A stretch of DNA of 64,000 bases from Cavenderia fasciculata. Taxonomy: Eukaryota > Evosea > Eumycetozoa > Acytosteliales > Cavenderiaceae. Position 1 is the first letter of the stretch; the number at the start of each line of letters is the position of its first letter. Both the position numbers and the translations under genes were made by a program. The DNA is taken from assembly GCF_000203815.1 (NCBI RefSeq), contig NW_004457624.1, forward strand, positions 1,984,001 through 2,048,000, given 5' to 3'. The notes under the pieces were generated by a model. That model did not search any database, had not been told where the DNA came from, and worked only from the letters and a program-made list of their open reading frames with translations. Positions 11,412 through 21,760 of the stretch are shown here, piece by piece.

Positions 11412-13889
11412 TTATCTTGGTTCTTTTAATTGTTCAAAAGAACGTTTCATATGATCCAAAACATTTTTAACATTTGAACTAACAGAACTTTGATGATTGG
11501 TAGCAATCTCTAAAAACTTGAGTATTTGGAATTTCAAATCATTTGTTATTCTTTCCATATCCTCTTTTTGTTTTTCATATTCTTGTTGTGTCTTTTCCAA
11601 TACTGCTTGCATTTCTTCTGATGATTTTTTAGTTTGTTCTTTTAACATTTCATTTTCTCTATTTTTTAATTCAAACTTTTTTTCATATTGTTTTAATTCT
11701 TTATCATTTTTCTAAATAGAAATAAAAGTAGATTATTAACAAAACATGTTCTTTTTTCTTTTTTCTTTTTTTTTTTCTTACATCTTTTTCTCTTTGAGAA
11801 ACATTTTCCAAATTTGATAACTTTTGTTCAGAACGTTTTAATTGTTGCTTATTATCTGATAATAAATCATCCAATTGTTTTGATTCATTTTCTTTGATTG
11901 TATTTTCTTCTTCCATTGACATTTTCTTTTCAATTTGTTCTTCAATATATTGTTTAATTTTTTCTAAACAAAAAAAGTAAATAAATATAAATATTCTTTT
12001 TTTTCTTCTTTTTTTTCTTCTTCTTTTTCTTCTTACTTTAATTAATTTTAAATCATTTATAATTGGTTGTTGAATTGAACGATCAAAATTAAAATCAATT
12101 TGATAAGATTGTTTTTGATTTGATGACAAGAGACCAAGTTTTGTTGCAGTTACATTGTAGGATTGAAGTAGTTCTTCAATTTCCTTGACAAGTTTGGCAA
12201 TTTCCAAATTCTTTTCATTACACAATTGATCTAGACGTTTCTTTTCCGATTTAGTTTTACTAATATCATCTTGAAGTTGACGATGTTTTTGATGAATCAT
12301 TTTAGCGTCTAGTGATCTACTTTGTTGATCACTTACAATGGCTTCAAGATTCGACTTTTGTTGTTGTAAATCTTTAAATTCCTTTTCTCTTGCCAACAGC
12401 TCTATCTGATGTTCACCAAATATCTTTTCATTTGTACTCTTGTAAACTTGTAATTCATTTATATATTCTTCAAAATTTGATTTATCATTTTCTAATAATT
12501 GTTTTCTTTCTTTTAATATTTCAATATTATTCTAAAAACAAATAGAAAATAAATAAGTAAAAGATAATAATATATTGTATCTTTTTTAGCTTACAGGAGA
12601 ATTATTAATAGATTCAATTTCCAATCTCATTTTTGATTGTAATTCCAACATTGCATGAGATTCTTCTCTTAGATAATTATCATTGGCACCAAAATGATCT
12701 TCTAAAAAGTTGTCTGCTGCATTACTACCAACATCATCTCCACAAAGAAATGCTGTATATGATTTAATCAATTCATTTGAATAAATATTATTAAATGCTT
12801 CCTCTCCTTGAATTTCATGATCAACATTGGCTACTTCTATATCATACTAGAAAATAGAAAATAAAAGTTATAAATATAAATATATTTCCTTTTTTTGTTT
12901 TTTTTTTTGTTTACCTCTATTAAATCAGCAATCCAAGCAAGAGCAGCTAAAATATAAGGCCAATTATGTTGAGTACCAACAGGGTTTAGATTACGTTTGT
13001 TGATGGTGACTGGATATTTGATGATTTTAAAAAATGCAATCAATTCATCTTCCTTTTTGGTTGGTGTGAATTTAAAGGTACTATCGATATGATGAAAGAG
13101 GAATTCAGTGATATCGTAGAAATCCTTGGCCGATGGTGCCATTAATTCTTTGGTGGTGATGGCAGATGGATAGTTGTGTGACGTTAAAAAGCTGACCAAT
13201 TTGATGATACATTGTTTTTGGAATGCCTTGTCTGTTACATTTCTTGCATCTTGTCTTGTGCCACCAGCTGTTGGTCTGGATGCTCCAGTACCTCCAATTG
13301 AAGTCGTCGACTTTTTACCAGGTGCCAATGGTTGACCCATCGATGATGGTAATGATCCAACTGATATTTTAGCTGGTTGTCCAACTACTACTCCCAATGA
13401 TGAAAATGATGATAAACTTGCTCTTGGTGGTTGCAAATTATTATTAACAAGTTGTGGTTGGATCATATTGGTTGTAGTAGAAGAATATACACCTGTTGAT
13501 GATGGAATGATTGATGGTCGAGATGTTGTTGAACTACTCATTGGCATGACTGGATTATTGTATTGACTATTATGTAGTGATGAAACTGAAGGATTATTAT
13601 TGTTGATTGATGGAGCACCAATAGCACTCATAGTCAATGCAGATGTATTGTATGTAGAACTACTAGTTGTTGTAGCAATTGATTGTCTTGGAAGAGACTG
13701 TTGTTGTTGTTGTTGATATTGCTTTTGTGGAGGAGGAAATGTTGGTACTCCACCTGCTATTGATTGTCTACCATACATACTACCTCCCATCACTTGTTGT
13801 TGTTGTTGTTGTTGTTGCTGTTGTTGATTTACCATTGAACCTGTCAATGATGACAATGGATATCTTTGTCCATTCATTGATGGATGCAT
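11412..13889 (-). CDS. ndc80: Kinetochore protein Ndc80/Hec1
   Basis: The microtubule-binding subunit of the NDC80 complex, acting at mitotic kinetochores. Exons on the minus strand: 13889-12915, 12846-12595, 12531-12037, 11963-11782, 11711-11412 (about 734 residues). Residues ~1-205 form a Ser/Gln/Pro-rich basic tail, as expected for the disordered Ndc80 tail. Residues ~210-325 are the calponin-homology head, with the signature NLNPVGTQHNWPYILAALAW. The rest is long coiled coil, consistent with the rod that pairs with Nuf2. The exon 3-exon 4 junction is odd: canonical GT-AG removal of 73 nt puts exon 4 one base out of the frame that reads well on both sides, so either an A-run base count is wrong or a second acceptor about 35 nt downstream is used. 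An E2F-like site lies 100 bp upstream. Confidence 0.92.
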
Positions 13890-13988
13890 ATTTTATATCT
13901 CTATTAACAAATACACAAAAGAGTAAATAATTGAAAATGTCGACCACACTTTTGATTGTAGTAATATAAAAAACCGTTATAAAAACGT

Positions 13989-13997
13989 GGCGCCAAA
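13989..13997 (-). promoter_or_regulatory. E2F-like site upstream of ndc80
   Basis: GGCGCCAAA, the classic E2F/DP core (TTTGGCGCC on the gene's strand), lies 100 bp before the ndc80 start in otherwise AT-rich DNA. Dictyostelids have E2F, DP and an Rb homologue, and Ndc80 is a mitotic gene in other eukaryotes, so the placement makes sense. Function is inferred only. Confidence 0.4.
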
Positions 13998-14678
13998 TTT
14001 TATTTTTGAATATTTGGAACTTTTTTTCCCAATAATTTTTTTTGTGACATCCAAACACATGGGGGAAAAGAAAGCAACCAGAACCAAAAACAATCAACAG
14101 AAGAAGAATTGATTCACTGTCTATTAAATTTGAATGTATTGTTGATCATGGTTTGTTTTTTGAACATTCTTATGACACTAACGTTGAACAAGATTTGCCG
14201 ACAGCGCGCTGGGTGTATCAAGAATGCAGACTCTAAAGAATGTACAACAATTACCAAAGGTAGGAAAATAACTTTTGTTGATAAATTATTTTTTTATTTA
14301 CACTCAATCTACTCTTTTATATATTATATAGATATTATTGTATTTGGAAGCTATTTCCTTTTGTGAAAGACTACTTTAAGGTTTTCAATATATGGCGCCT
14401 TATTGTCGGTTATTTCTTCTTGTTCATCCATTGTTTTGTCATTTAATACATTTTGAACCAATGATTAAAAATTAGAAGCAAAAAGAAGGAGTCAAGGTAT
14501 TAGATGGTATTAGAGTCAAAATGTCAATTAGATGACAAAACGATGGATGACCAAGAAGGAATTTATCTACTGGGAATGTGATATTTTTTGTGAAATCTTT
14601 CAATAAAATTAGATTATATTAAATATTAAAAACTATATTTAAATGATTATTTTAATATTTTTATTATTATTTATTTAT
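13998..14678. other. Intergenic gap between ndc80 and the ComC-like gene
   Basis: No confident gene. An open stretch on the plus strand at about 14030-14226 has protein-like composition (ends TARWVYQECRL) but no ATG, and may be a decayed fragment. A second GGCGCC hexamer lies near 14394. The rest is AT-rich and includes the 3' flank of the ComC-like gene. Confidence 0.4.
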
Positions 14679-17600
14679 TTATCTACTCATTTGTTGACTA
14701 ACTCTTTGTAACTTTAATTGAGTATTACGATCAAGTTTTCTTTCACGATGTCGTCGAGTGAGATAGATGGTTAAAGCAACTCCAATAGCAGCACCAACAA
14801 TACAACCAACAACGATTCCTGCTATTTTACCCATTGATAATCCTTTTTCATCACTACCTTTGCAAGTGGATTCAATTGATGTACCAACCTTGTTATCAAC
14901 ATCTATTAAATGAACAAAGTTTGGATCTAATTGTACAGATGTAAAAAATATTGGTATATTTAATCCAATATAGGTTGTTGAAAATGATGAATTTGACTGC
15001 TGTACACTATCGTTGTCTATAAAATCTGTTACAATTTCATTATTTATGGTTGAAATTTGATCATTATCAATTACACCTCTTTTAATGAATTGACCAAACA
15101 AAGATTTATCATCAATACTTAATTTCATCCATTCTATATCCTTGTCTGAATCACCACCATATTCTTTTGATGTACATTTAGATTCATATTCTGCTTCTAC
15201 CGATGTTTTCATTATAACTTGTAATGTATTTGTATAGGAATTGAATGGATATGATGATATACCAATTGATACTTTGGTACTTGTTGCTGGTATTTGAATG
15301 GTTTGATTGGCAAATTCAACTTGACTGGCAATTGCAAACCATTCTATAGTTACATTGACAATGGTTGATATATTTAAGAGTTGTGTTTGATAATTCATTA
15401 CAATACTATTATTATTATTATTAATATCGGGTGTTGTAATATTTAATATCCAATTTTTTGGTCTATACTCTTTGAAAACTTGATCATCCATTGTCAATTC
15501 TCTAATAGCAACAACTGATATAATTGATCTAATAACAGTATGACTATTTGTATTATTTACAATGATATCTACCATTGGTGATGTTTGGTTAAAAGTTGGT
15601 CGATCAACATTGATAATTGTAGATTCACAAAAGAATCCTGACCATCCATTATTACAACGACAACCATCGCCAACTGTACAAACACCATTACCAGTACAAT
15701 TGATAGATGCAGATGGTGATGAGGAACATGGTATTGGTTTGGGGATATATGGTGGTGGTGGTGGTGGAACAATGGGAGCAGGTAATATTTTTGGATATAC
15801 AGATAAAAAGTTACCTCCTTGTCCAACTCTAATCAATTCAACAAAGACTGGTTTGTTTGGTACTGCTCTTCTTGGATTATATTGTATAAATGCAATAATA
15901 TGATGAACCCATAGAATTGTATGTTGTTGTTCACCATCTTGATAAACTAAAGTTGCGATTAGTTTTGATGGGTCATCTCCAAATCCTCTTCCACGAATAG
16001 TAATGACTTCATCATCACTTGATACAGGAACATAATTTGGATAACTATAAAGATTTGTAACATTTGAAATATTTGGAATATCTGTAGAATAGGTAGTATT
16101 GATCATACATTGAAAACCTTGACTACATAATCTTGTTGAAGAATATCCATCAAGATTTTCTTGTTTATCTCTTAGACCATAAACTGATAGCAATATACCA
16201 TTTACACCAAACCCATGTGGTACAATAATATCATATGAAAATATTAAACTATCTGTTGTTGGCAAAGAAGGATTAACGGATAACCATTCACCTTGATTAC
16301 CCCATAAATAAACTGTTGGAGTATAATTATTAAAAATACCAACTCCTGCACCATCTGTAATTTCCAAATCAATTGATATATATCTATCATTTGATCCAAC
16401 ATTTAATATTTTCTTTGAAACATTAAATGATAAAATAGTAGGTGGAAATAAATCAATAAATGATGCTTTAAAAAAAAATATATATAAATTAATTAATTTG
16501 AAATTTAATATTATTATTTTTTCTCTCTACTTACGATTACAATTAATAGTTGTAATTAAAGTTGGTAATTGATTGATTAAATAATAAAATGGATTAAAAT
16601 AACCAATTTTTTGAATTGGATCAGTTTGGGATAGACGTTGACGTTTATATTCTGAAGTCCAACCAGCTTTATCAACAAGTTTAGTATAACCAATTGATAA
16701 TGTATGACTATTACAAGTTGATTCATCAATGGTAATATTAAATCTATAAGTTGAATTGTATGGTGTACCACCACTAACCAATGTAGATTGATCAAAATGA
16801 AATACAAATGGTATAGGTGATATACTTGATTTAATTTCAATTGAACCATTTTCAAATCCATTTACTAAATCTATAATTGTAAATTCGTATTCTATCAAAC
16901 CATTTGTTGGACTCGTAGGAATGATTATTGATTCAAAATATGGTGGTAAATGATCCATTGCTACAAAAAAAAAAGGGAAATCAAATTAATAAATTAAACA
17001 AAAAAATATATTTTTTTTTTAATTTTTTCTTACAATTATTTGAATTAATTTCAAGAGAAGCTTTTAAACCAAATTTTTCAACCAATGAAGTTTGAATGGG
17101 AGATAGTAAGAGATGAGTAAAACCATAAGAAGCAGTAATATTATTTGTATATTGTGGTACTGTAAAATCAATTCTAAATAATTGATCAATTGGATGGAAA
17201 TAAGATGTCGATGTTATATTTAATTGTCCCCATGACATTATATAAAAAGGTGACCATGTTGAAAGTAATAATGACATTACTAAATTATTATTCTTGTCTA
17301 ATAAACCATCTGTTGTTAAATTAAATACCAATGATACATTAACCTCTCCATTTGTAGTATCAATTATATTTGGTATAAATTCAAATCTTGTAAAATTTTC
17401 TGCTGTTACAAATTCTAAAAAATAAAAATAAATAAATTAGATATTAATTATTTTCTATTTTTTTATCTATACATTACTATTTGAAAAAGGATTTTTTGGA
17501 AATAAATGAATTTTATCATCATAAACATTATAAACTTTAAATTCATCACCAAAAGTATTCCAAGCACCATCGGCAACATATAAATCACGATATTGGAAAT

Positions 17601-19402
17601 ATTGTGCAGCTGTAAGATCAGATTCTGGAATGAGTTCAAATGTTTCAAATACAAATGTACCATTATGAATGGTACCATCAACCAAAGTATTTGATCCAAA
17701 TAATTGATCTTTGAATGATATCCATTCAATACCAGAATCTTCATCATACAAGTTGAGTGTAACTAAATAACTTTGTGGTGATACCTTTTTATAACTTATA
17801 TTATAAATTATTGGTTGTATATAATCTAAAAAATTAAAAATAAATAAATAAAAAATAATCTATCCTATTAAATTTTAATTTTCTTACCTGATTGAATTAT
17901 TATATTTGATAAATTATAACGAGATGAATCTGAACCTTCAGAATCTTGTTGAAAAATAAAAGATACAATATCTTTATGTTTTATATCATTCATTGGAATG
18001 GTAAATTGTTGTATGGCTTGTGTTACAGTATAACCAAATGGAGCTGGTATACGATATTCAAATTTTGTATTTCTTATTTCTTCCAATTGATATCTAAATC
18101 GAAGTGGATAAGATATTTGTGAAATTGTAAAAGTCATTGAATAAATTGACATTGTATCATTAAATTCATAAACTAGAAATTCTGGTTTATTTGGTACTAT
18201 AAAAATAAAATAAAAAAAGAATTAGAGAATAATTGTATTATTATTATTTTGTTTTTTTTTTTTTACATACAGGGAGATTGTTGAATTAATAAAGAAGAAT
18301 TACAAATATAAGTAAAATTAATAGCTTGAGAAGCATTGGCAAGAAGATAAGATCTTTGAGAACTTGAAAATCCATTTGAAATGGGAGAGTCTATGAATTT
18401 TAGACCATCCTTTTGGTTTCCAAGTACTGGAATGAGTGGATACATTATATAACCTGATGACGTTGAAGTAATAATGTTTACTTGGGAGGGGTCAGAAAAG
18501 ACGATGTCAAAGGTGGCACTAGATGGATAATAATAACCATCACTAACAGGCATTGTATAACCTCTTGGGGGAGATTGAGAGTTTGATAGAAATGACATGT
18601 CAACTGGTCCTACAGTATAACGAGGGATGACTGGAACCTGTACTAAATGACCAACATTTGTTGTTATAGTCAAATTGAATGGAGTGGTAAGAGTTGTAAT
18701 TGATTTGGTCAAGGCTATGGACATTACAATGACAATACCATAGGGTCTTGGTAAACTTGCACCACATAAAATACCGGGGAATGGTGCGGAACAAGATGGT
18801 GAGTCATAGAGATAAAAGTTGTGGCTCGGAATGATTTCAAATACGGCAGAGATACGATCGAGTGAATATTCCAATGGAGTGATTTGGTAGGTCAACGAGG
18901 CAGGATCAACACAATTAAAAGAGGGAGCAGTAAATATGTAATAGGAACCATCGATTGGTAATGAAATGTTGACCAATGATTCTGGAAAGACTCCTATTCC
19001 ATATCTTAATGTGATGGCCCATAGTTTACGAGAAAGATGGTAATATTCATATTTCTCACATTTTCCAAATGCCTCTAGACTATTATTGACAAAATCAACA
19101 TTTGGCAATTCAAGTGAATCACTATCAACTAGTACATTTAGTTGTTGATTACATATTGTACCAGTATCTGAATAATATCTATAATATTCATGTGTTGGTT
19201 TTGATATATCAATAACATTGAAATATCCTTCAACTATGAATATAATAAAAAAGAAAAAGAAAAAGAAAAATGTATTAATTTAAAAGAGAAAGATAGTATA
19301 GAAATATTATATTATATCTTATAATAAATAGTTACCTTTAAAAATACAAACGTATAAAAATATTATTATTATTATTATACTATTATTATTATTTACTTTC
19401 AT
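14679..19402 (-). CDS. ComC-like transmembrane protein with TIG and EGF domains
   Basis: Large surface protein of the dictyostelid ComC/EGF-TIG family. Seven exons on the minus strand join in frame: 19402-19336, 19233-18271, 18196-17888, 17825-17478, 17414-17034, 16960-16535, 16465-14679 (1426 residues). Exon 1 encodes a hydrophobic Ile-rich signal peptide (MKVNNNNSIIIIIIFLYV). The long ectodomain is Ser/Thr/Asn-rich with many N-glycosylation sequons. A TIG/IPT domain (VITIRGRGFGDD) lies near 960-1060, an EGF-like module (CTGNGVCTVGDGCRCNNGW) near 1080-1112, and the ComC-type beta-sandwich follows. One transmembrane helix (IAGIVVGCIVGAAIGVALTI) near 1385-1405 precedes a short basic cytoplasmic tail. 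Intron 4 uses GTAATG rather than the overlapping GTATAG; only the former keeps the frame. Homologues act in cell adhesion and signalling during development; the exact role here is unknown. Confidence 0.88.
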
Positions 19403-19923
19403 CTTTTATCTCTTTCTCTTTGATAATCTAAACAAAATACTATTTTTACTTTTTTTATTGCAACTACTACATTCTTTCTAATCTTTTTAACCGTTTACAA
19501 AGTAGAGGTTGATCGGAGATTGGTGTTTATGAATATCAATTATAAATAGATATTTTTATTTTAGTATCTACATACTTTACGATGATCGCAAATTCGAAAA
19601 TTATTCAATGATCTCCTCCCCCATCAAACACATTAATTTTTTAAAAATTTATCATTGAAAAATTGATCTTTTTTTTAAAATAAATTAAAATCATCGACAG
19701 AGTCGGAAAATAAAAGTGGTGCGACGTGTTGTTTAAAATATTTTAGAGTATTGGAGAAGATAGTTTGATCTATTGATAAGGGTTATATAAATTGATGATT
19801 TTACTATTTTTAAAAGTAGTAGTGTCTTTTCATACTTGTTTTGAAAAACTTGTTGCTTGGCTCGTGAGTGAACAATTAAAATTTAGAGGTAGAAAATTTC
19901 TTCCAAAAACATCCAAGGTGCAT
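19403..19923. other. Intergenic DNA upstream of the ComC-like gene
   Basis: AT-rich, no reading frame of note. It should contain the promoter of the ComC-like gene. Its distal end shares about 20 bp with the 5' flank of the tRNA-Gly gene near 21255 (ACATCCAA..TGCATTGCG). Confidence 0.4.
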
Positions 19924-19924
19924 T

Positions 19925-19985
19925 GCGTTTAAGGTTAAATGGTATAATATTTCACTGCCAAGTAAGTGTTTAATAATTCCTCTTT
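19925..19985 (+). pseudogene. tRNA-Gly(GCC) relic
   Basis: The 5' half matches the intact tRNA-Gly downstream almost base for base (GCGTTTAAGGTTAAATGGTA and on), with an anticodon loop CTGCCAA that would read GCC. The anticodon stem is broken and the T arm with its box B is missing, so it cannot fold as a tRNA. The short shared 5' flank shows it arose by duplication, not chance. Confidence 0.65.
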
Positions 19986-20232
19986 ATCTTTTACATATTG
20001 GAAAAAAACAAAATTTTCAAACAAATATATAAACTTGTAATGTGAATAAAATTATTTTACTTTGGACTGAAATCATAGGCCGATGACTAGCTAATAATAA
20101 TATAATTATTAGAAATGAATAAAGACTGGATCATTTTTTTTCAAAGACTCTTTGGACCTTTTCGTTTTTTTTCATTTTTTTCGTTTTTTTTGGACAAATA
20201 TCTTGGCCCAAACCCGAGGCCATACTTGATAC

Positions 20233-20248
20233 CTCTTGACTATGACTC
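20233..20248. repeat. Left direct repeat flanking the SINE-like element
   Basis: CTCTTGACTATGACTC; 15 of 16 bases match the copy at 21133-21148. The two copies bracket the SINE-like element as a target-site duplication would. Confidence 0.55.
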
Positions 20249-20518
20249 TTTTTTTTAAAGTAATTCTTTTCCTGTTCTCTCCTATCGGGAAGAGTAGTAC
20301 TCAGAAGTTACAAAGTTTTATTAATTATACATTTTAATTGACCAGCAAGAAATAAAGATTATCTCGAGAAGAATTAAAGTTAATTTGTTCTGGGGGTTGT
20401 CCATGTCTATGATACATGTTATATGGACGTTGATCATGTATCTTATTGTATAGTGTCAAGCATGTTGGATTGTTTTGGGTTGTTGCTTGTTCTAAAAATA
20501 AATTGGTTAAAGATATCG

Positions 20519-20549
<31 letters not shown>

Positions 20550-21132
20550 CTCAGCACTATAGGCTGTAATATTGTGTTATATAATTATTCTATGTTATTA
20601 TTATTTAGTAAATTATTATATTATTAATATTATTATTGATAGATGAAGAGAGAATAGAAGAAGATGAAGGTGTTGACGCAAATATGGCACCCATCTTCTT
20701 CTAATTTTAGTACCATACTTGCGGTGAAACCTTAAGCCTTGGGTGCGTCCAAGACCGACTGCCGCTCTCAACTCTCGCGCCGATTTACTCCCCATTGTGG
20801 ACACTCGTCTTTACGTGTTGCATATTGTATTTGAGATGTCAGATGGCTTTCTATCGCGACGGCCCAGTAGGTCCTCCACTACCTTCCCGTTACTTGTTGC
20901 AGTCTGGCTACCCAATCTCCTGCTGAGAAGGGGAAACTAACCCGGTCATCCTTCCGTGGGGGTGTCCTGTCTCTAGATCCCTAGAGTCGGATGGTTTTTC
21001 TCCTCAATCCCCCCAATTGTGTCAAGTTAAACGTTGGCGCCAAAGGTAAAGTTCGAGGGCAGGATTCGAACCTATGACCTTTACGTTCCCGGGGTAGCAC
21101 ACTCCCGACTCACTTGCCACGCCATGCCCTAA
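20249..21132 (-). mobile_element. Candidate tRNA-derived SINE-like retroelement with A-tail
   Basis: An 884-bp segment read on the minus strand. Its 5' end begins GGGCATGGCGTGGCAAGTGAG and contains a perfect Pol III box B (GGTTCGAATCC, minus strand at about 21073-21063) with a box A-like GTGGCAAGTGAG about 35 nt upstream, i.e. a tRNA-like head that does not fold as a clean cloverleaf by eye. The body is unusually GC-rich for this genome (20660-21120). An internal run of 30 A (T on the plus strand, 20520-20549) follows, and the element ends in eight A. It is bracketed by 16-bp direct repeats with one mismatch. No protein is encoded. It sits 143 bp upstream of tRNA-Gly, reminiscent of dictyostelid non-LTR elements that target tRNA flanks. 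It could instead be a non-autonomous derivative of such an element. Confidence 0.5.
20520..20549. repeat. T30 homopolymer
   Basis: Thirty consecutive T on the plus strand, equal to an A tract on the strand of the SINE-like element. It may be an internal or earlier poly(A) tail. Its exact length is likely to vary. Confidence 0.9.
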
Positions 21133-21148
21133 CTCTTGACTATAACTC
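21133..21148. repeat. Right direct repeat flanking the SINE-like element
   Basis: CTCTTGACTATAACTC, one mismatch from the copy at 20233-20248. Probable target-site duplication. Confidence 0.55.
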
Positions 21149-21275
21149 GTTGATAGTCTTGTTCAATGAAATTGTTCAATGATTGCTGATAAACAATAAA
21201 ATACTACACAATTTTTTTAAAAAAATTCGGTATAAATACCGCGATTTTTTTCCTTTCCAACATCCAATATGCATT

Positions 21276-21346
21276 GCGTTCATGGTTAAATGGTATAATA
21301 TTTCCCTTCCAAGGAAGTGTCCCGGGTTCGATTCCCGGTGAACGCA
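21276..21346 (+). tRNA. tRNA-Gly (anticodon TCC)
   Basis: A 71-nt cloverleaf can be drawn by hand: acceptor GCGTTCA/TGAACGC is perfect, the D arm contains GGTTAAATGGTATAAT, the anticodon stem TTTCC/GGAAG encloses CTTCCAA (anticodon TCC), and the T arm CCGGG-TTCGATT-CCCGG is perfect. Box A and box B are intact, no intron is present, the discriminator base is A, and a T-rich Pol III stop follows at about 21351-21359. It should be functional. Confidence 0.95.
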
Positions 21347-21531
21347 CAGTGTTCTTTTTCGGGTTTCCTGTTGCTCCCGGTTGCAATGTTTGTTGGTGGT
21401 CACCGGTGAACGCACAGTGTTCTTTTTAGGGTTTCCTGTTGCTGCCGGTGAACGCACAGTGTTCTTTTTAGGGTTTCCTGTTGCTACCGGTGAACGCACA
21501 GTGTTTTTTTAGGGTTTCCTGTTGCTACCGG
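21334..21531 (+). repeat. Tandem repeats built from the tRNA-Gly 3' end
   Basis: Four copies of a unit of about 42 bp (CCGGTGAACGCACAGTGTTC, then T-run, AGGGTTTCCTGTTGCT) start at about 21334, 21403, 21444 and 21486, with a fifth broken copy at 21527. Copy 1 is the 3' strand of the tRNA T stem plus acceptor and its downstream terminator; later copies repeat that block without the rest of the tRNA. About 27 bp of unrelated sequence separates copies 1 and 2. Confidence 0.9.
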
Positions 21532-21716
21532 TGCAATTCTCACGCACCTACAAACGAGCAACAGCTCTCATCATTCATTATTATTACATTTTATATAACA
21601 CTATACAATCTATAAGACTAACCATAGTTTATATAAGATCTTGATTATTACTATCCTATTACTATCTATATCGTAGGGCCCTCGACAAGATAGAGCATAG
21701 TTTAGTAAATGTTGCT

Positions 21717-21760
21717 CCCGGTGAACGCACAGGGTTTTTTTTAGGGTATCCTGTTGCTCC
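21717..21760 (+). repeat. Detached copy of the tRNA-Gly 3'-end repeat
   Basis: A further copy (CCCGGTGAACGCACAGGG, T-run, AGGGTATCCTGTTGCTCC) lies about 190 bp beyond the tandem array, with a few substitutions. Confidence 0.8.

Noticed and set aside
11704-12396. Continuous 230-residue frame through ndc80 exons 3 and 4
   Set aside because: It reads through an intron with a GTAAG donor and TTTAG acceptor; the inserted Arg/Lys and Phe/Ile stretch is an intron translation.
15562-15903. 113-residue frame antisense to the EGF/TIG part of the ComC-like gene
   Set aside because: No domain; the sense strand has clear EGF and TIG motifs in phase with six introns.
20616-20940. Two short opposite-strand frames inside the SINE-like element
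   Set aside because: They lie in the non-coding body, overlap each other, and have no start context or homology I can see.
21060-21131. A second functional tRNA on the minus strand
   Set aside because: Box B is perfect, but acceptor and T stems cannot both pair and the D/anticodon arms do not close, so it was treated as a tRNA-derived head.
21176-21499. Frame with repeated RSP-ATGNPKKNTV units
   Set aside because: It is only the translation of the tandem tRNA-3'-end repeat on the minus strand, across the tRNA gene.
21334-21531. CRISPR-like array
   Set aside because: The repeats are back to back without unique spacers, derive from a tRNA end, and the genome is eukaryotic.
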